NCBI GenBank assembly: GCA_964492495.1
Contig: CAZBKJ010000036.1
Coordinates: 1 to 10,541, forward strand
Source: CAZBKJ01 sp964492495
GTDB taxonomy: Bacteria > Patescibacteriota > Microgenomatia > UBA1400 > UBA12028
DNA length: 10,541 nucleotides
Direction of reading: 5' to 3'
A model generated the notes under the pieces. It ran no database searches, was not told where the DNA came from, and worked only from the letters and a program-made list of their open reading frames with translations. The translations under genes were made by a program, and so were the position numbers. Below, one piece after another: positions 1 through 6,178 of this stretch (its first letter is position 1; every line of letters starts with the position of its first letter).

Positions 1-130
1 TGGTCTTGCCTACAACACAGACAATAACCTTTGTGCCATCTTTTTCATCGATATACATTTCGTATGTAGATGATTGTGGTGGGGTCTGTAGTTTCCACGG
101 ATTGTCTTTGCTTCGTTCTTCTATGTTCAT
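1..130 (-). CDS. N-terminal fragment of an unrecognised small protein (runs off the window)
   Basis: An open minus-strand frame begins at ATG 130-128 and leaves the window at base 1, giving the first 43 residues. The start reads MNIEERSKDNPWKLQTPP and is followed by a segment with TYEMYIDEKDG and VIVCVVGKT. This is codon-like, charged, soluble sequence with no signal peptide. From memory, the NPWKLxTPP...MYxDE pattern resembles a short, widespread hypothetical family in environmental bacteria; no function is known to me. An AAGGAG motif lies about 28 nt upstream of the ATG, too far to serve it, so the start may be unaided or leaderless. The gene is transcribed divergently from the CPBP protease, with 65 bp between the two starts. 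The identity is uncertain, but the reading frame is convincing. Confidence 0.6.
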   Translation of the reverse strand, partial: MNIEERSKDNPWKLQTPPQSSTYEMYIDEKDGTKVIVCVVGKT

Positions 131-171
131 AGGTGTTTGGAACTTGGTACAAGAGCTCCTTTTACTTGGTA

Positions 172-190
172 GACGCATGTGATGTGCGTC
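172..190. promoter_or_regulatory. Short inverted repeat between divergent genes
   Basis: GACGCA (172-177) and TGCGTC (185-190) form a 6-bp stem with a 7-nt loop, in the gap between the divergent partial gene and the CPBP protease, just before the latter's first ATG. It could be an operator or a 5'-leader hairpin. No clear -35/-10 pair was found around it, so the role is speculative. Confidence 0.25.
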
Positions 191-195
191 ACTGA

Positions 196-1044
196 ATGTA
201 TCGTTACTTATCTTATCATGGAGGTATGAACCGTTCTCGTCAGTATGCAATCACAAAAACAACAGAGTTTTCACTCAAAATTTTTCTTGCGGTCGTCATT
301 GCTTTTTCCTGGCCCTTTCAGATTGCCTATCTTTTTTTGGGAGAAAATTTCAGACCGCTATTACTTGTTTCAATGGTGATGACGGGAGTTGCTTCCTATT
401 GTTGCGCACGATTCATTTTCAAGGATGGGTATAGCGATGCTGGATGGTCTTGGGGGAAGCCAAAACACTATGTAGTCGCCTTTTTGCTTGCGCTGTATTT
501 GTGGCTTGCTCCCGTTGTATTGGAACAGTTCTTTGGGATTGGAAAAGCCATGCAGTTTTCTCCTCAAACACTGCTTACGACATTTGTACTTAGTTTTACG
601 ATTACCCTTCTTCCCGCATTTGGAGAAGAGTTTAGTTGGAGAGGATATTTGTTGCCACGATTACAAAAACAGTACACTCGTCGCAAGGCATTACTGCTTC
701 ATGGGTTGATCACCTGGATGTGGCACTTCCCTTTTATTGTAGGGATCGCACGGACAATGCCGGGAAATATCATTCTTACCACAAGTGTTGTTATGCTGAT
801 AAGTTGTATCCCGACAATTATGCATGCGATTGTGTTCGCGTACTTCTGGTCTGTATCAAAAAGTGTCCTCGTCTCAACGGTCTATCACTCTGCTTTTGAT
901 GAGGTGCGAGACACGCTTCAAAACTCAGTTGGCTTTGGCTCACTCGTAGATATCTGGCAGATGAGTATGCTCACGATCCTTGGCATACTCCTACTCTGGA
1001 AAGGTCGATGGGAGAAAGAAGAAATCAAAGAAATCCTACGGTAA
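196..1044 (+). CDS. CPBP family intramembrane glutamic-type protease (CAAX/ABI-like)
   Basis: A predicted polytopic inner-membrane protease of the CPBP (CAAX protease and bacteriocin-processing, ABI) family. Members cleave membrane-embedded substrates and are often tied to bacteriocin self-immunity or protein maturation. All three family motifs are visible: EExxxR at E144/E145...R149 (GEEFSWRGYLLPRL), a WxxH-type second motif ending at H177 (WMWHFPF), and HxxxD at H231/D235 (YHSAFD). About seven hydrophobic segments run from residue 28 to 267, and the C-terminus is charged (WEKEEIKEILR). At 282 aa it is normal for the family. The first ATG is 196. A second in-frame ATG at 226 follows GGAGG at 220-224 by only 1 nt, too close for a normal SD, and removes ten poorly conserved-looking residues; either start is possible. 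The 3' end overlaps the convergent gene by 9 bp. The substrate cannot be told from context. Confidence 0.88.
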   Translation: MYRYLSYHGGMNRSRQYAITKTTEFSLKIFLAVVIAFSWPFQIAYLFLGENFRPLLLVSMVMTGVASYCCARFIFKDGYSDAGWSWGKPKHYVVAFLLALYLWLAPVVLEQFFGIGKAMQFSPQTLLTTFVLSFTITLLPAFGEEFSWRGYLLPRLQKQYTRRKALLLHGLITWMWHFPFIVGIARTMPGNIILTTSVVMLISCIPTIMHAIVFAYFWSVSKSVLVSTVYHSAFDEVRDTLQNSVGFGSLVDIWQMSMLTILGILLLWKGRWEKEEIKEILR

Positions 1045-2019
1045 GTTTTCTGTGTATATCTGTCCTGAGGGCTTATAAGCGTCACGAAAGCCATTATCGC
1101 ATCCGTATCCTGGTTCACATGGTTCCTTATAAAGTGTTTCTTTTTGAAATGCGACAGTCTTTTTCTCAAGATCAAACTGCAGATTACCCACACTGCCAAG
1201 GTATTTTTCAGAACTCGTCTGAAGATTGAGAACAAGTGTCCCTAAAGATCCACCCCCACCACAAGCATAACAACCTTGTATTCGTAGAGTCATATAGCTG
1301 TCATTTGTGATAGCTTCTATGACTGTTGCACCTTTTTCTTGGTATTTCTCATCACCTACTACATGAGACCAAACCATTTTTTGTTGGAGACTTTGTAGAT
1401 CGATTTGATAAATATAATTAGTTACATTTGGATAGCTTTCCCCAGGCAGAATAGCAAGAAAATTAATATATACATTGGACTTCGTGCTATCAAAGACAAA
1501 GTTTGAAACACCTTGGAGTTGACCATTTGTATAGGTGAATATTTTTTTAGGGTTTTGTACTGTCGAGTAGCTTATAGGCTGGGAACCACTTCCATCAGCA
1601 TGCTGTACTTGCCCGATCAGTGGGTCTGTCTTTTTTACACCACCTTCGTAGTAGATGTTGTGCTGATCATTGGTTAAGAAGATAACTTCTTGTCCCTGAA
1701 AACTAGCTAGATACAATGCATTTTTTACGGGTACAGTATCTGGAATGGGTTCTGATGTTGCGGCCATTGTGGCGGTTTCTTTTGGAGAAGGAATTGATTG
1801 TTTGTTTATGGAAATGATTTCTTGTTGTGGAAATGAAGGATTTTTATTCACAGTGAAATAGAAATAAAGAATTCCACCAAGAACAACGAAGAGCAACACT
1901 ATAGTTGATACTCTCCAGAAGTTTATCTCTGGTCTAGATTTTTCTATCGTATCAACAGGACTGGTAGTATCTGCGTACTGAGTATTTTTTTCTGTAGAAT
2001 CAATATTTTGCATATACAT
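1036..2019 (-). CDS. Membrane-anchored extracellular protein, family not recognised
   Basis: A 327-aa protein. Residues 1-34 are a polar cytoplasmic tail, about 36-56 form one transmembrane helix (VSTIVLLFVVLGGILYFYF), 60-98 are a Ser/Pro/Thr-rich spacer, and 100-327 are a beta-strand-rich outer domain. Two cysteine pairs, C250/C253 in a glycine-rich loop (GCYACGGGG) and C301/C307 (CEPGYGC), suggest disulfides or a metal site outside the membrane. No enzyme motif was recognised. The architecture matches surface or sensor-like lipid-anchored domains common in CPR genomes, but the function is unknown. Start: ATG 2019 or ATG 2013 (two codons later). There is no good SD; TATACA lies 4 nt before the first ATG and could be a -10 for a near-leaderless message. 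It converges on the CPBP protease gene with a 9-bp overlap, so no dedicated terminator separates the pair. Confidence 0.75.
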   Translation of the reverse strand: MYMQNIDSTEKNTQYADTTSPVDTIEKSRPEINFWRVSTIVLLFVVLGGILYFYFTVNKNPSFPQQEIISINKQSIPSPKETATMAATSEPIPDTVPVKNALYLASFQGQEVIFLTNDQHNIYYEGGVKKTDPLIGQVQHADGSGSQPISYSTVQNPKKIFTYTNGQLQGVSNFVFDSTKSNVYINFLAILPGESYPNVTNYIYQIDLQSLQQKMVWSHVVGDEKYQEKGATVIEAITNDSYMTLRIQGCYACGGGGSLGTLVLNLQTSSEKYLGSVGNLQFDLEKKTVAFQKETLYKEPCEPGYGCDNGFRDAYKPSGQIYTENLP

Positions 2020-2133
2020 ACAGTGTATAGCCTCATTTTTTCATACACAATTGGGAAGAATTTTGAACAAATTAAGATCCTTCTTATACCTAGTAGGCTA
2101 ATCTCTCTTATTTATCCGAAATGATTCATTATC

Positions 2134-2163
2134 CTGACACGATCGTGTATCATCACAGATATT
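2134..2163 (+). promoter_or_regulatory. Putative promoter with embedded 12-bp perfect palindrome
   Basis: CTGACA at 2134-2139 matches TTGACA in 5 of 6 positions. After an 18-nt spacer, GATATT at 2158-2163 is a 4 of 6 match to a -10, and the ATG at 2194 lies about 24 nt beyond the expected start of transcription. The perfect palindrome ACACGATCGTGT (2137-2148) overlaps the -35 end and the spacer, a classic place for a repressor operator. Promoter and operator function are inferred. Confidence 0.4.
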
Positions 2164-2193
2164 CTGTAGATTTTTTCTTGAAAGGCACGCACT

Positions 2194-2724
2194 ATGTCAG
2201 AAAATTATGAAGGATCAAAGATGGAGGTTGTTGATGATCTGATGGATGAGTTTTTGAACAAGCTCTTTTTTAGTCTGCGAACAGACAAAGAACCAGACCT
2301 TGCATCAAAGCGACAAACTATCCTTTTACGACTTAGGAGTGCGAGGAACTTGTCTGATTTTGGTCAAATGGATAGAAACACTTTAGACGCAATTATCCTC
2401 CTTGGTGAAAATACAGATTGGAAACACAGAGCAAGTTTTGAGAAATTTATTGCTTTTATACAAGGAAAAACTCGTTTTAGCGACGTTACCCCTCGCATGG
2501 ATGCCGATGGAAAAGTATTGGTGAAAGGAAAAGGAAAACCAGTGAGAATAGATGCAAAAAAATACTGGGAAATAGTTGGAAGAATTAAAGAAGAACAACA
2601 GAAAAAAACGGTAAATCTAGTCAATACCATAGTTGCTGAGAAGAAATTTATGCCGGATATGATAGTGTTAGTTTTAGATAGTCTTCGAGAAGTTGATGCA
2701 AACAGAAGAACTATAAGAGAATAG
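2194..2724 (+). CDS. Hypothetical cytoplasmic, helix-rich protein
   Basis: A 176-aa soluble protein with no signal peptide or membrane helix. ATG 2194 is preceded by GAAAGG with 8 nt spacing, a reasonable SD, which decides the start. The sequence is rich in charged, mostly helical segments: residues 10-60, 65-92 (ending FIQGKTRF), and a helical C-terminal half (YWEIVGRIKEEQQKK, MIVLVLDSLREVDANRR). A central Gly/Lys-rich turn contains DADGKVLVKGKGKPVRI. I do not recognise the family. It has its own promoter-like region upstream, is divergent from the 327-aa anchored protein, and converges on the GH5 gene with a 19-bp gap. Context gives no clue to its role. Confidence 0.7.
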   Translation: MSENYEGSKMEVVDDLMDEFLNKLFFSLRTDKEPDLASKRQTILLRLRSARNLSDFGQMDRNTLDAIILLGENTDWKHRASFEKFIAFIQGKTRFSDVTPRMDADGKVLVKGKGKPVRIDAKKYWEIVGRIKEEQQKKTVNLVNTIVAEKKFMPDMIVLVLDSLREVDANRRTIRE

Positions 2725-2743
2725 TTTTTGGAAAAGTACTTCC

Positions 2744-4735
2744 CTACATTCCCTTAATAAAATCTATCTTGATATTTCGGTTGCAAGTTGCTGACTGAAA
2801 ATCATTGTTGTAGATCACCTTCACTTCATGAGGGCCTGCCGTGAGATTGAGATACGAGAGACTATTGGTCTGATACTCGGTATAGGTATCAGACGTGATA
2901 TTGGCATCCAGTACATACTGTCCATTAATCTGCATATTGATATGTCCTGCCCCACTACAGAGATCACTTTTCGCTCGAATTGAGAGTCGCTGTACACTGC
3001 CTGTGATCTGCCCAACCGCTGTCGCATTTGTTTTTAAAATCAAGGTCGATCCGTACTGAGCCAGCGTGTCAGGCACTCGTTCCCAATCTCCCGAAGTGAT
3101 GCTCATGTCGCTACTTTTCAAAATGGCTGTTGCAGGTGCGGTTGGTGTGGGAGCGACTGTTGGCGTTGGAGTTGGGAGACTCGTTGGTGTGGGAGTACTA
3201 CTTCCCAGACACTGCGCGGTACTTTGAAAGAACTTTGTAGCAAGCACAGAATAATCAGAAAGATCCACGACTCCATCTTTGGTGATATCTGCGCGTGGAT
3301 TTGTAATTGTTGATTTGAGGAAATTGACGACGAGGATACTGTAATCCGAGAGATCGATAATTCCATCTGTATTGATATCAGCTGCACAAAAACTTGCAGT
3401 TGGTTGGGGAGTGGCGGTCGGACGTGGAGTGATGACCGTCGTTGGTGTTGCTATCGTTGTTGGCGTTGGAGATATGGAAGTAGTTGGAACTGGAGATCCA
3501 CCAAACGCATATTTTTTCATCACTGGTAGAAGTGGATCGTTGGTCGTGATCTGCACATCGTATGCTTCTCCATCGATGACCGTATTCCACTGCCAGACCA
3601 AGTAGCCTGCTCCACCTGCACGGAAAAATGCATTGATCTTTGCGTCCATGAGTGTGGCTCGTCGGGTGCGACCCGCAGCATCGCGGGCTCCAATCCCAGC
3701 TTCTCCCATGAGGATTGGTTTATTCAATTTTTGCACAGAGTACGCGATGGAACACGCAAGTTTTGCCTGATAGGTTTTCACACAGTCTGGTGAGTCGGGA
3801 TCAGGAAGGTTTATGCCGTCTGGTGAACCTGGAAGCGGATCAGTGTCCCCTCCCCAGTATGGCCAGTCATGAATCTCAGTGAAATCAATCATCGGGAGGT
3901 TATGCACATCATAGAAATCTCTGCCGGTAGCGCCACTCGCTCCATTGCTTTGGGTTCCAACGGTAATAAGATGTTTGTTGTCGATACTTTTGATCAGTGT
4001 GCCAATCTCTCGTCCAAACTCAACCAAGGGGGATTTGCCATCCACGCGTTTACTCGTGTCCGCTTCATTCATCATTGCCCATCCAAAGATCGCAGGTTCA
4101 TCTTTGTAGCGAGTGACGATCGCCTGCACATATTCAGGGTACGTGAGCGGATAGTTTCCCATTTTGAGTTTGTAGCCATCGGTATACCAAGTGTCGCTGT
4201 TGTATTTCCACTTTGCATTGCCCTGTGGTTCTGGATAGGTACAGTATCCGGGGCCATCTTCCAAAACTGGAAGCACTTTGAGTCCGTGCTTTTTTGCGAC
4301 TCTGATCACTTTGTCCATCCCCGACCAATCTTGTCCACCATTGGTATATCGCTGAAAAGCCCAGAAGCGAACGACCGATGTCCCTGAATGTTCTTTCATG
4401 TGGGCAAATGCGGTATCAAGCTTGGCTTCTGTATAGATATTTTCTCCAGTCCACCACCCATTGTCTCGTGGACAGGAATAGCCAGTTTTTCCTTGTTCTG
4501 GAAAATAGGTATTTGCAGCGTCAAAGAGATTAAATCCAACAAATCGAAACTCCTGACCACCCAAGAAAAATTTTGTTCCAACACGCGTTACAAACTGGTT
4601 GTCAAACGACTGTGCATTACTTCGAATATCTTGATTGCCTTGGAAGTGAAATCCGGCAAGCACAACAGCAAGCGCAAGCAAGACAACGATTGCCAGATGG
4701 GTGAAGCTAAAGAAAAGTTTGGATTGCTGACTCAT
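2744..4735 (-). CDS. Secreted/anchored GH5-like glycoside hydrolase with type I dockerin-like module and C-terminal CBM
   Basis: A 663-aa extracytoplasmic enzyme predicted to hydrolyse beta-1,4-linked polysaccharide (mannan or cellulose type; substrate not resolved). Residues 10-30 are a signal or anchor helix followed by QDIRSNAQ. Residues about 46-412 form a GH5/clan-A-like TIM barrel: R123 (VVRFWAF), acid/base candidate E224 (WAMMNEAD), H289/W291 (EIHDWPYW), nucleophile candidate E345 (MGEAGIG), W381/W383 near the last strand. A Pro/Thr linker spans 415-447. Residues 450-509 carry two dockerin-type Ca-binding repeats (D453,N455,D457,D461,D464 and D483,T485,D487,D491,D494) flanked by C450 and C509. 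A second PT linker spans 513-535. About 537-663 is a beta-sandwich resembling xylan-binding CBM36/60 (NNDFQSATCNRNIKIDFI; C593 and C651 may pair). ATG 4735 lies in a hairpin and lacks an obvious SD. No cohesin gene is in the window. Confidence 0.85.
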   Translation of the reverse strand: MSQQSKLFFSFTHLAIVVLLALAVVLAGFHFQGNQDIRSNAQSFDNQFVTRVGTKFFLGGQEFRFVGFNLFDAANTYFPEQGKTGYSCPRDNGWWTGENIYTEAKLDTAFAHMKEHSGTSVVRFWAFQRYTNGGQDWSGMDKVIRVAKKHGLKVLPVLEDGPGYCTYPEPQGNAKWKYNSDTWYTDGYKLKMGNYPLTYPEYVQAIVTRYKDEPAIFGWAMMNEADTSKRVDGKSPLVEFGREIGTLIKSIDNKHLITVGTQSNGASGATGRDFYDVHNLPMIDFTEIHDWPYWGGDTDPLPGSPDGINLPDPDSPDCVKTYQAKLACSIAYSVQKLNKPILMGEAGIGARDAAGRTRRATLMDAKINAFFRAGGAGYLVWQWNTVIDGEAYDVQITTNDPLLPVMKKYAFGGSPVPTTSISPTPTTIATPTTVITPRPTATPQPTASFCAADINTDGIIDLSDYSILVVNFLKSTITNPRADITKDGVVDLSDYSVLATKFFQSTAQCLGSSTPTPTSLPTPTPTVAPTPTAPATAILKSSDMSITSGDWERVPDTLAQYGSTLILKTNATAVGQITGSVQRLSIRAKSDLCSGAGHINMQINGQYVLDANITSDTYTEYQTNSLSYLNLTAGPHEVKVIYNNDFQSATCNRNIKIDFIKGM

Positions 4736-4755
4736 ACAAAGAAATCTCTTTGTAT
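4734..4755 (-). promoter_or_regulatory. Hairpin covering the GH5 start codon
   Basis: ATACAAAGA and TCTTTGTAT form a perfect 9-bp inverted repeat with a 4-nt loop. In the minus-strand transcript the 3' arm ends in UAU, the last two bases of which are the AU of the GH5 start codon (4735-4733). The stem would partly sequester the start, or at the DNA level could be an operator near a TTATAC -10-like element. Function is inferred. Confidence 0.4.
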
Positions 4756-4798
4756 AAGAGAACCATACTTGAGGTTGTTTATCTAGTGGAAAAAAAGC

Positions 4799-5005
4799 TT
4801 ATGGGGCTAATGTACCTGCGGCCTTGTCCTTATCAAATTGATCACGAGTAGCGGCTGGATGAGTTGTTTTGTAGCTAATCCATTCCTGACTCAAATCAGT
4901 TGCTCCTGCTTGGTGTGTGGGAGTATAGGGACAGTTCTCACAGCCACTTCCACAGCAGCATCCTTGTGCGAGTAGTGCGTCAATTGGTGTTGCATCATCA
5001 GACAT
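4799..5005 (-). CDS. Small cysteine-cluster protein (GCCCGSGCENCPY motif)
   Basis: A 68-aa soluble protein. Its N-terminal third holds the cluster GCCCGSGCENCPY (residues 15-27), with C16, C17, C18, C22 and C25. This resembles the CCxxGCxNCPY signature of small DUF5522/oxidoreductase-like proteins, in which the cysteines are thought to bind metal or an Fe-S centre; no reaction is established. The C-terminal part (WISYKTTHPAATRDQF) is polar and probably helical. The start is firm: AGGAG at 5017-5013 (as rc) sits 7 nt before ATG 5005, the best SD in this half of the window. It lies 24 nt downstream of the membrane-protein gene and probably shares its transcript. A run of seven T follows the stop on the coding strand, without a convincing GC hairpin. 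Confidence 0.75.
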   Translation of the reverse strand: MSDDATPIDALLAQGCCCGSGCENCPYTPTHQAGATDLSQEWISYKTTHPAATRDQFDKDKAAGTLAP

Positions 5006-5029
5006 AAGAAATCTCCTGGTAGTAATTTA

Positions 5030-5476
5030 TCACAAATCTTCGTACTTTAAGTGTCGTGTTTCTATCTTCTTTTTTAGCATGTGGTTATTTGTAGCAGCAA
5101 GCAAGTGAACAACGCCCCAGATAATCCCATACGGTGGAAAAAGTATCCCCGCAGGCATAGAAAAAAAGTCGATTCCTGTTTTTTTCCAACTGAAGAGTTC
5201 TTCGGTCGTTGGTTGGTTTGAAATAAATGGATTCACTTCACTGACATCAATTGGTATTCCTTCAGCTTGTAGGCTGTGAACTAACTCAAATGTTTCAACC
5301 GTTTTTGCCTTATCAGCAATTTTACCTATGATGTAGATAGTTGCAGAAGTAATATAAAAAGGAAGCATTTTCTCACCATAAAGTTCAAAAAAATTCGCAC
5401 AAAGTCCAGCAATAATCAACGTCCAAGTATGAAATACATAGGCAGTGTATGTCGGGAGCTTCCGTTCTTTCGGCAT
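5030..5476 (-). CDS. Small integral membrane protein, family not recognised
   Basis: A 148-aa protein with about three hydrophobic segments: residues 12-30 (AYVFHTWTLIIAGLCANFF), 38-54 (LPFYITSATIYIIGKIA) and 107-128 (MPAGILFPPYGIIWGVVHLLAA). A polar loop of about 50 residues lies between helices 2 and 3, and the tail is basic (HMLKKKIETRHLKYEDL). No catalytic motif is seen. ATG 5476 lies only 7 nt beyond the 3' end of tRNA-Arg on the same strand. The acceptor-arm GGGAG would be the only SD-like sequence, 9 nt before the ATG, and tRNA processing would remove it, leaving an almost leaderless mRNA. The 68-aa cysteine-cluster gene follows after 24 nt, so the two are likely co-transcribed. Function unknown. 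Confidence 0.7.
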   Translation of the reverse strand: MPKERKLPTYTAYVFHTWTLIIAGLCANFFELYGEKMLPFYITSATIYIIGKIADKAKTVETFELVHSLQAEGIPIDVSEVNPFISNQPTTEELFSWKKTGIDFFSMPAGILFPPYGIIWGVVHLLAATNNHMLKKKIETRHLKYEDL

Positions 5477-5483
5477 AAAATTG

Positions 5484-5555
5484 TGCTCCCGGCTCGAATC
5501 GAACGAGCATTCTTAGTTCCGAAGACTAATGTTCTATCCTTTGAACTACGGGAGC
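5484..5555 (-). tRNA. tRNA-Arg, anticodon TCG
   Basis: The minus strand folds into a complete 72-nt cloverleaf. The acceptor is GCTCCCG/CGGGAGC with discriminator A; the D arm is GTTC-AAAGGATA-GAAC; the anticodon arm is TTAGT-CTTCGGA-ACTAA; the variable loop is GAAT; the T arm is GCTCG-TTCGATT-CGAGC. The loop CTTCGGA gives anticodon TCG with U33 in place, decoding CGA/CGG arginine codons. The 3' CCA is not encoded (the next bases are CAA). The first 30 nt overlap the end of the HNH endonuclease frame, and the next gene starts 7 nt after the tRNA, so both flanks depend on tRNA processing if the region is one transcript. Confidence 0.93.
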
Positions 5556-5990
5556 AAAGCGTAACTTCCAATTCTTATTTTCTTTTGCTGTTTTTCTTCG
5601 ATGACAATTTGCACAGCGAACTTCGCATTTTTCTATTTCTTGCATCAAAACTCGGATTGACCTCATGTTTCGTACGATCAGCGAAACTTCAACATCTTTT
5701 ATTTTTCTGTCCTTATGATCGAATTCGAGAACAACTACATCTGTTTCACCACAATCTATACAAGGATGCGTTCGTAAAAAAGAATATACATACTCTTGCA
5801 ACTCTTTTCGAATAACGACATTTCTTTTTTTTGCCTTTTCCACATAATAGGAAATGTGGCGATCATAATGACTTTTAATATATGCTCTCGAGCAGGCTTT
5901 ACAATACGCAGCCAGTCTTTTTCCTTTAATTTTCCAATTATATTCAGTTTCATCAAGTACCCGTTTGCATCGAGGACATTCTTTCGTCAT
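5526..5990 (-). CDS. HNH endonuclease with two zinc-binding CxxC pairs, ending inside tRNA-Arg
   Basis: A 154-aa HNH-family nuclease, expected to nick or cut DNA using one metal ion. From ATG 5990: zinc ribbon C5/C8 (CPRC) and C30/C33 (CKAC); basic helical middle (HYDRHISYYVEKAKKRN); HNH core with C77/C80 (HPCIDCGE), D91/H92 (LEFDHK), C126/C129 and N128/H130 (CEVRCANCHRRKTA). The same frame opens upstream to 6056, but those residues are translated from a tRNA-like sequence, so 5990 is preferred although no good SD is present. The last ten codons (APVVQRIEH plus TAG) are tRNA-Arg sequence, so gene and tRNA share 30 nt. Such HNH proteins often behave as homing or mobile genes. Context: a decayed tRNA half lies upstream and an intact tRNA downstream. 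Confidence 0.82.
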   Translation of the reverse strand: MTKECPRCKRVLDETEYNWKIKGKRLAAYCKACSRAYIKSHYDRHISYYVEKAKKRNVVIRKELQEYVYSFLRTHPCIDCGETDVVVLEFDHKDRKIKDVEVSLIVRNMRSIRVLMQEIEKCEVRCANCHRRKTAKENKNWKLRFAPVVQRIEH

Positions 5991-6011
5991 TCTCTTAGAA
6001 TACCGAATACT

Positions 6012-6038
6012 GACTTCGAATTCAACGAAGACTTCGAA
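6012..6038. repeat. 9-bp direct repeat beside the tRNA fragment
   Basis: GACTTCGAA occurs at 6012-6020 and 6030-6038 (18 bp apart). The right copy is part of the anticodon arm of the tRNA-like fragment; the left copy lies just past its break point. It may be a scar of the event that destroyed the 3' half of that tRNA, or chance. Confidence 0.4.
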
Positions 6039-6070
6039 GACCTTCGTTCTATCCATTAAACTATGGACGC
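6026..6070 (-). pseudogene. 5' half of a tRNA-Arg-like gene (truncated tRNA)
   Basis: On the minus strand this begins GCGTCCA-TA, then D arm GTTT-AATGGATA-GAAC, then G26 and anticodon arm AAGGT-CTTCGAA-GTCTT, which pairs along its length with G-U wobbles and extends by G26-C44. The loop reads anticodon TCG with U33 present. After nucleotide 45 the match fails: no proper T stem forms around the next TTCGAAG, and no TGGACGC acceptor strand is found anywhere downstream to base 4740. The sequence is therefore a truncated or degenerate tRNA. It resembles the intact tRNA-Arg(TCG) about 500 bp downstream in D arm and anticodon loop, but has a different acceptor. The HNH frame is open through it. Confidence 0.6.
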
Positions 6071-6080
6071 GTATGAGGTA

Positions 6081-6089
6081 ATTTTATCA
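6081..6089 (-). promoter_or_regulatory. Extended -10 promoter for the tRNA fragment/HNH/tRNA unit
   Basis: The minus strand reads TGATAAAAT, an extended -10 (TGnTAAAAT). It lies 10 nt before the first base of the tRNA-like fragment, the usual distance for a tRNA promoter. The -35 region (TCAGAA) is poor, which extended -10 promoters tolerate. No other good promoter was found between here and the intact tRNA-Arg, so this may drive the whole block to 4799. Confidence 0.5.
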
Positions 6090-6139
6090 TGAAATTTCCT
6101 TTCTTCTGATGGTAGTCTCTCCTCTGTACTCTTTTTGAT

Positions 6140-6168
6140 TTGACACCACTTCTCAATAGTGATATACC
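6140..6168 (+). promoter_or_regulatory. Strong promoter for the cytidylate-kinase-like gene
   Basis: A perfect TTGACA at 6140-6145, a 17-nt spacer and TATACC at 6163-6168. Transcription would start near 6175, about 4 nt before ATG 6179, giving a nearly leaderless message. This explains why no SD precedes that ATG and argues against the in-frame TTG at 6140 as the start, since that TTG is the -35 box itself. Confidence 0.7.
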
Positions 6169-6178
6169 ATCCCCTAAC

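Noticed and set aside
2725..2743. Terminator between the 176-aa gene and the GH5 gene
   Set aside because: GGAA/TTCC around AAGTAC makes only a 4-bp stem with a short T run on the wrong side, too weak to call.
3869..4786. Two long plus-strand open frames (3869-4387 and 4388-4786)
   Set aside because: They lie antisense to the GH5 gene, which shows clear catalytic and modular motifs; their products are low-complexity Cys/Phe-rich shadows.
5991..6056. Extension of the HNH protein to ATG 6056
   Set aside because: The extra residues are translated from the tRNA-like anticodon arm and the direct repeat (FEVFVEFEV); the conserved zinc-ribbon start MTKECPRC fits ATG 5990.
5484..6070. Group I or other intron in a split tRNA-Arg
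   Set aside because: No matching 3' exon (T arm plus TGGACGC acceptor strand) was found downstream, and the downstream tRNA is complete with a different acceptor, so a spliced tRNA is not supported.
6140..6178. In-frame TTG start extending the cytidylate-kinase-like protein by 13 residues
   Set aside because: The TTG is the first part of a perfect TTGACA -35 box with a correctly spaced -10 downstream; ATG 6179 fits the promoter far better.
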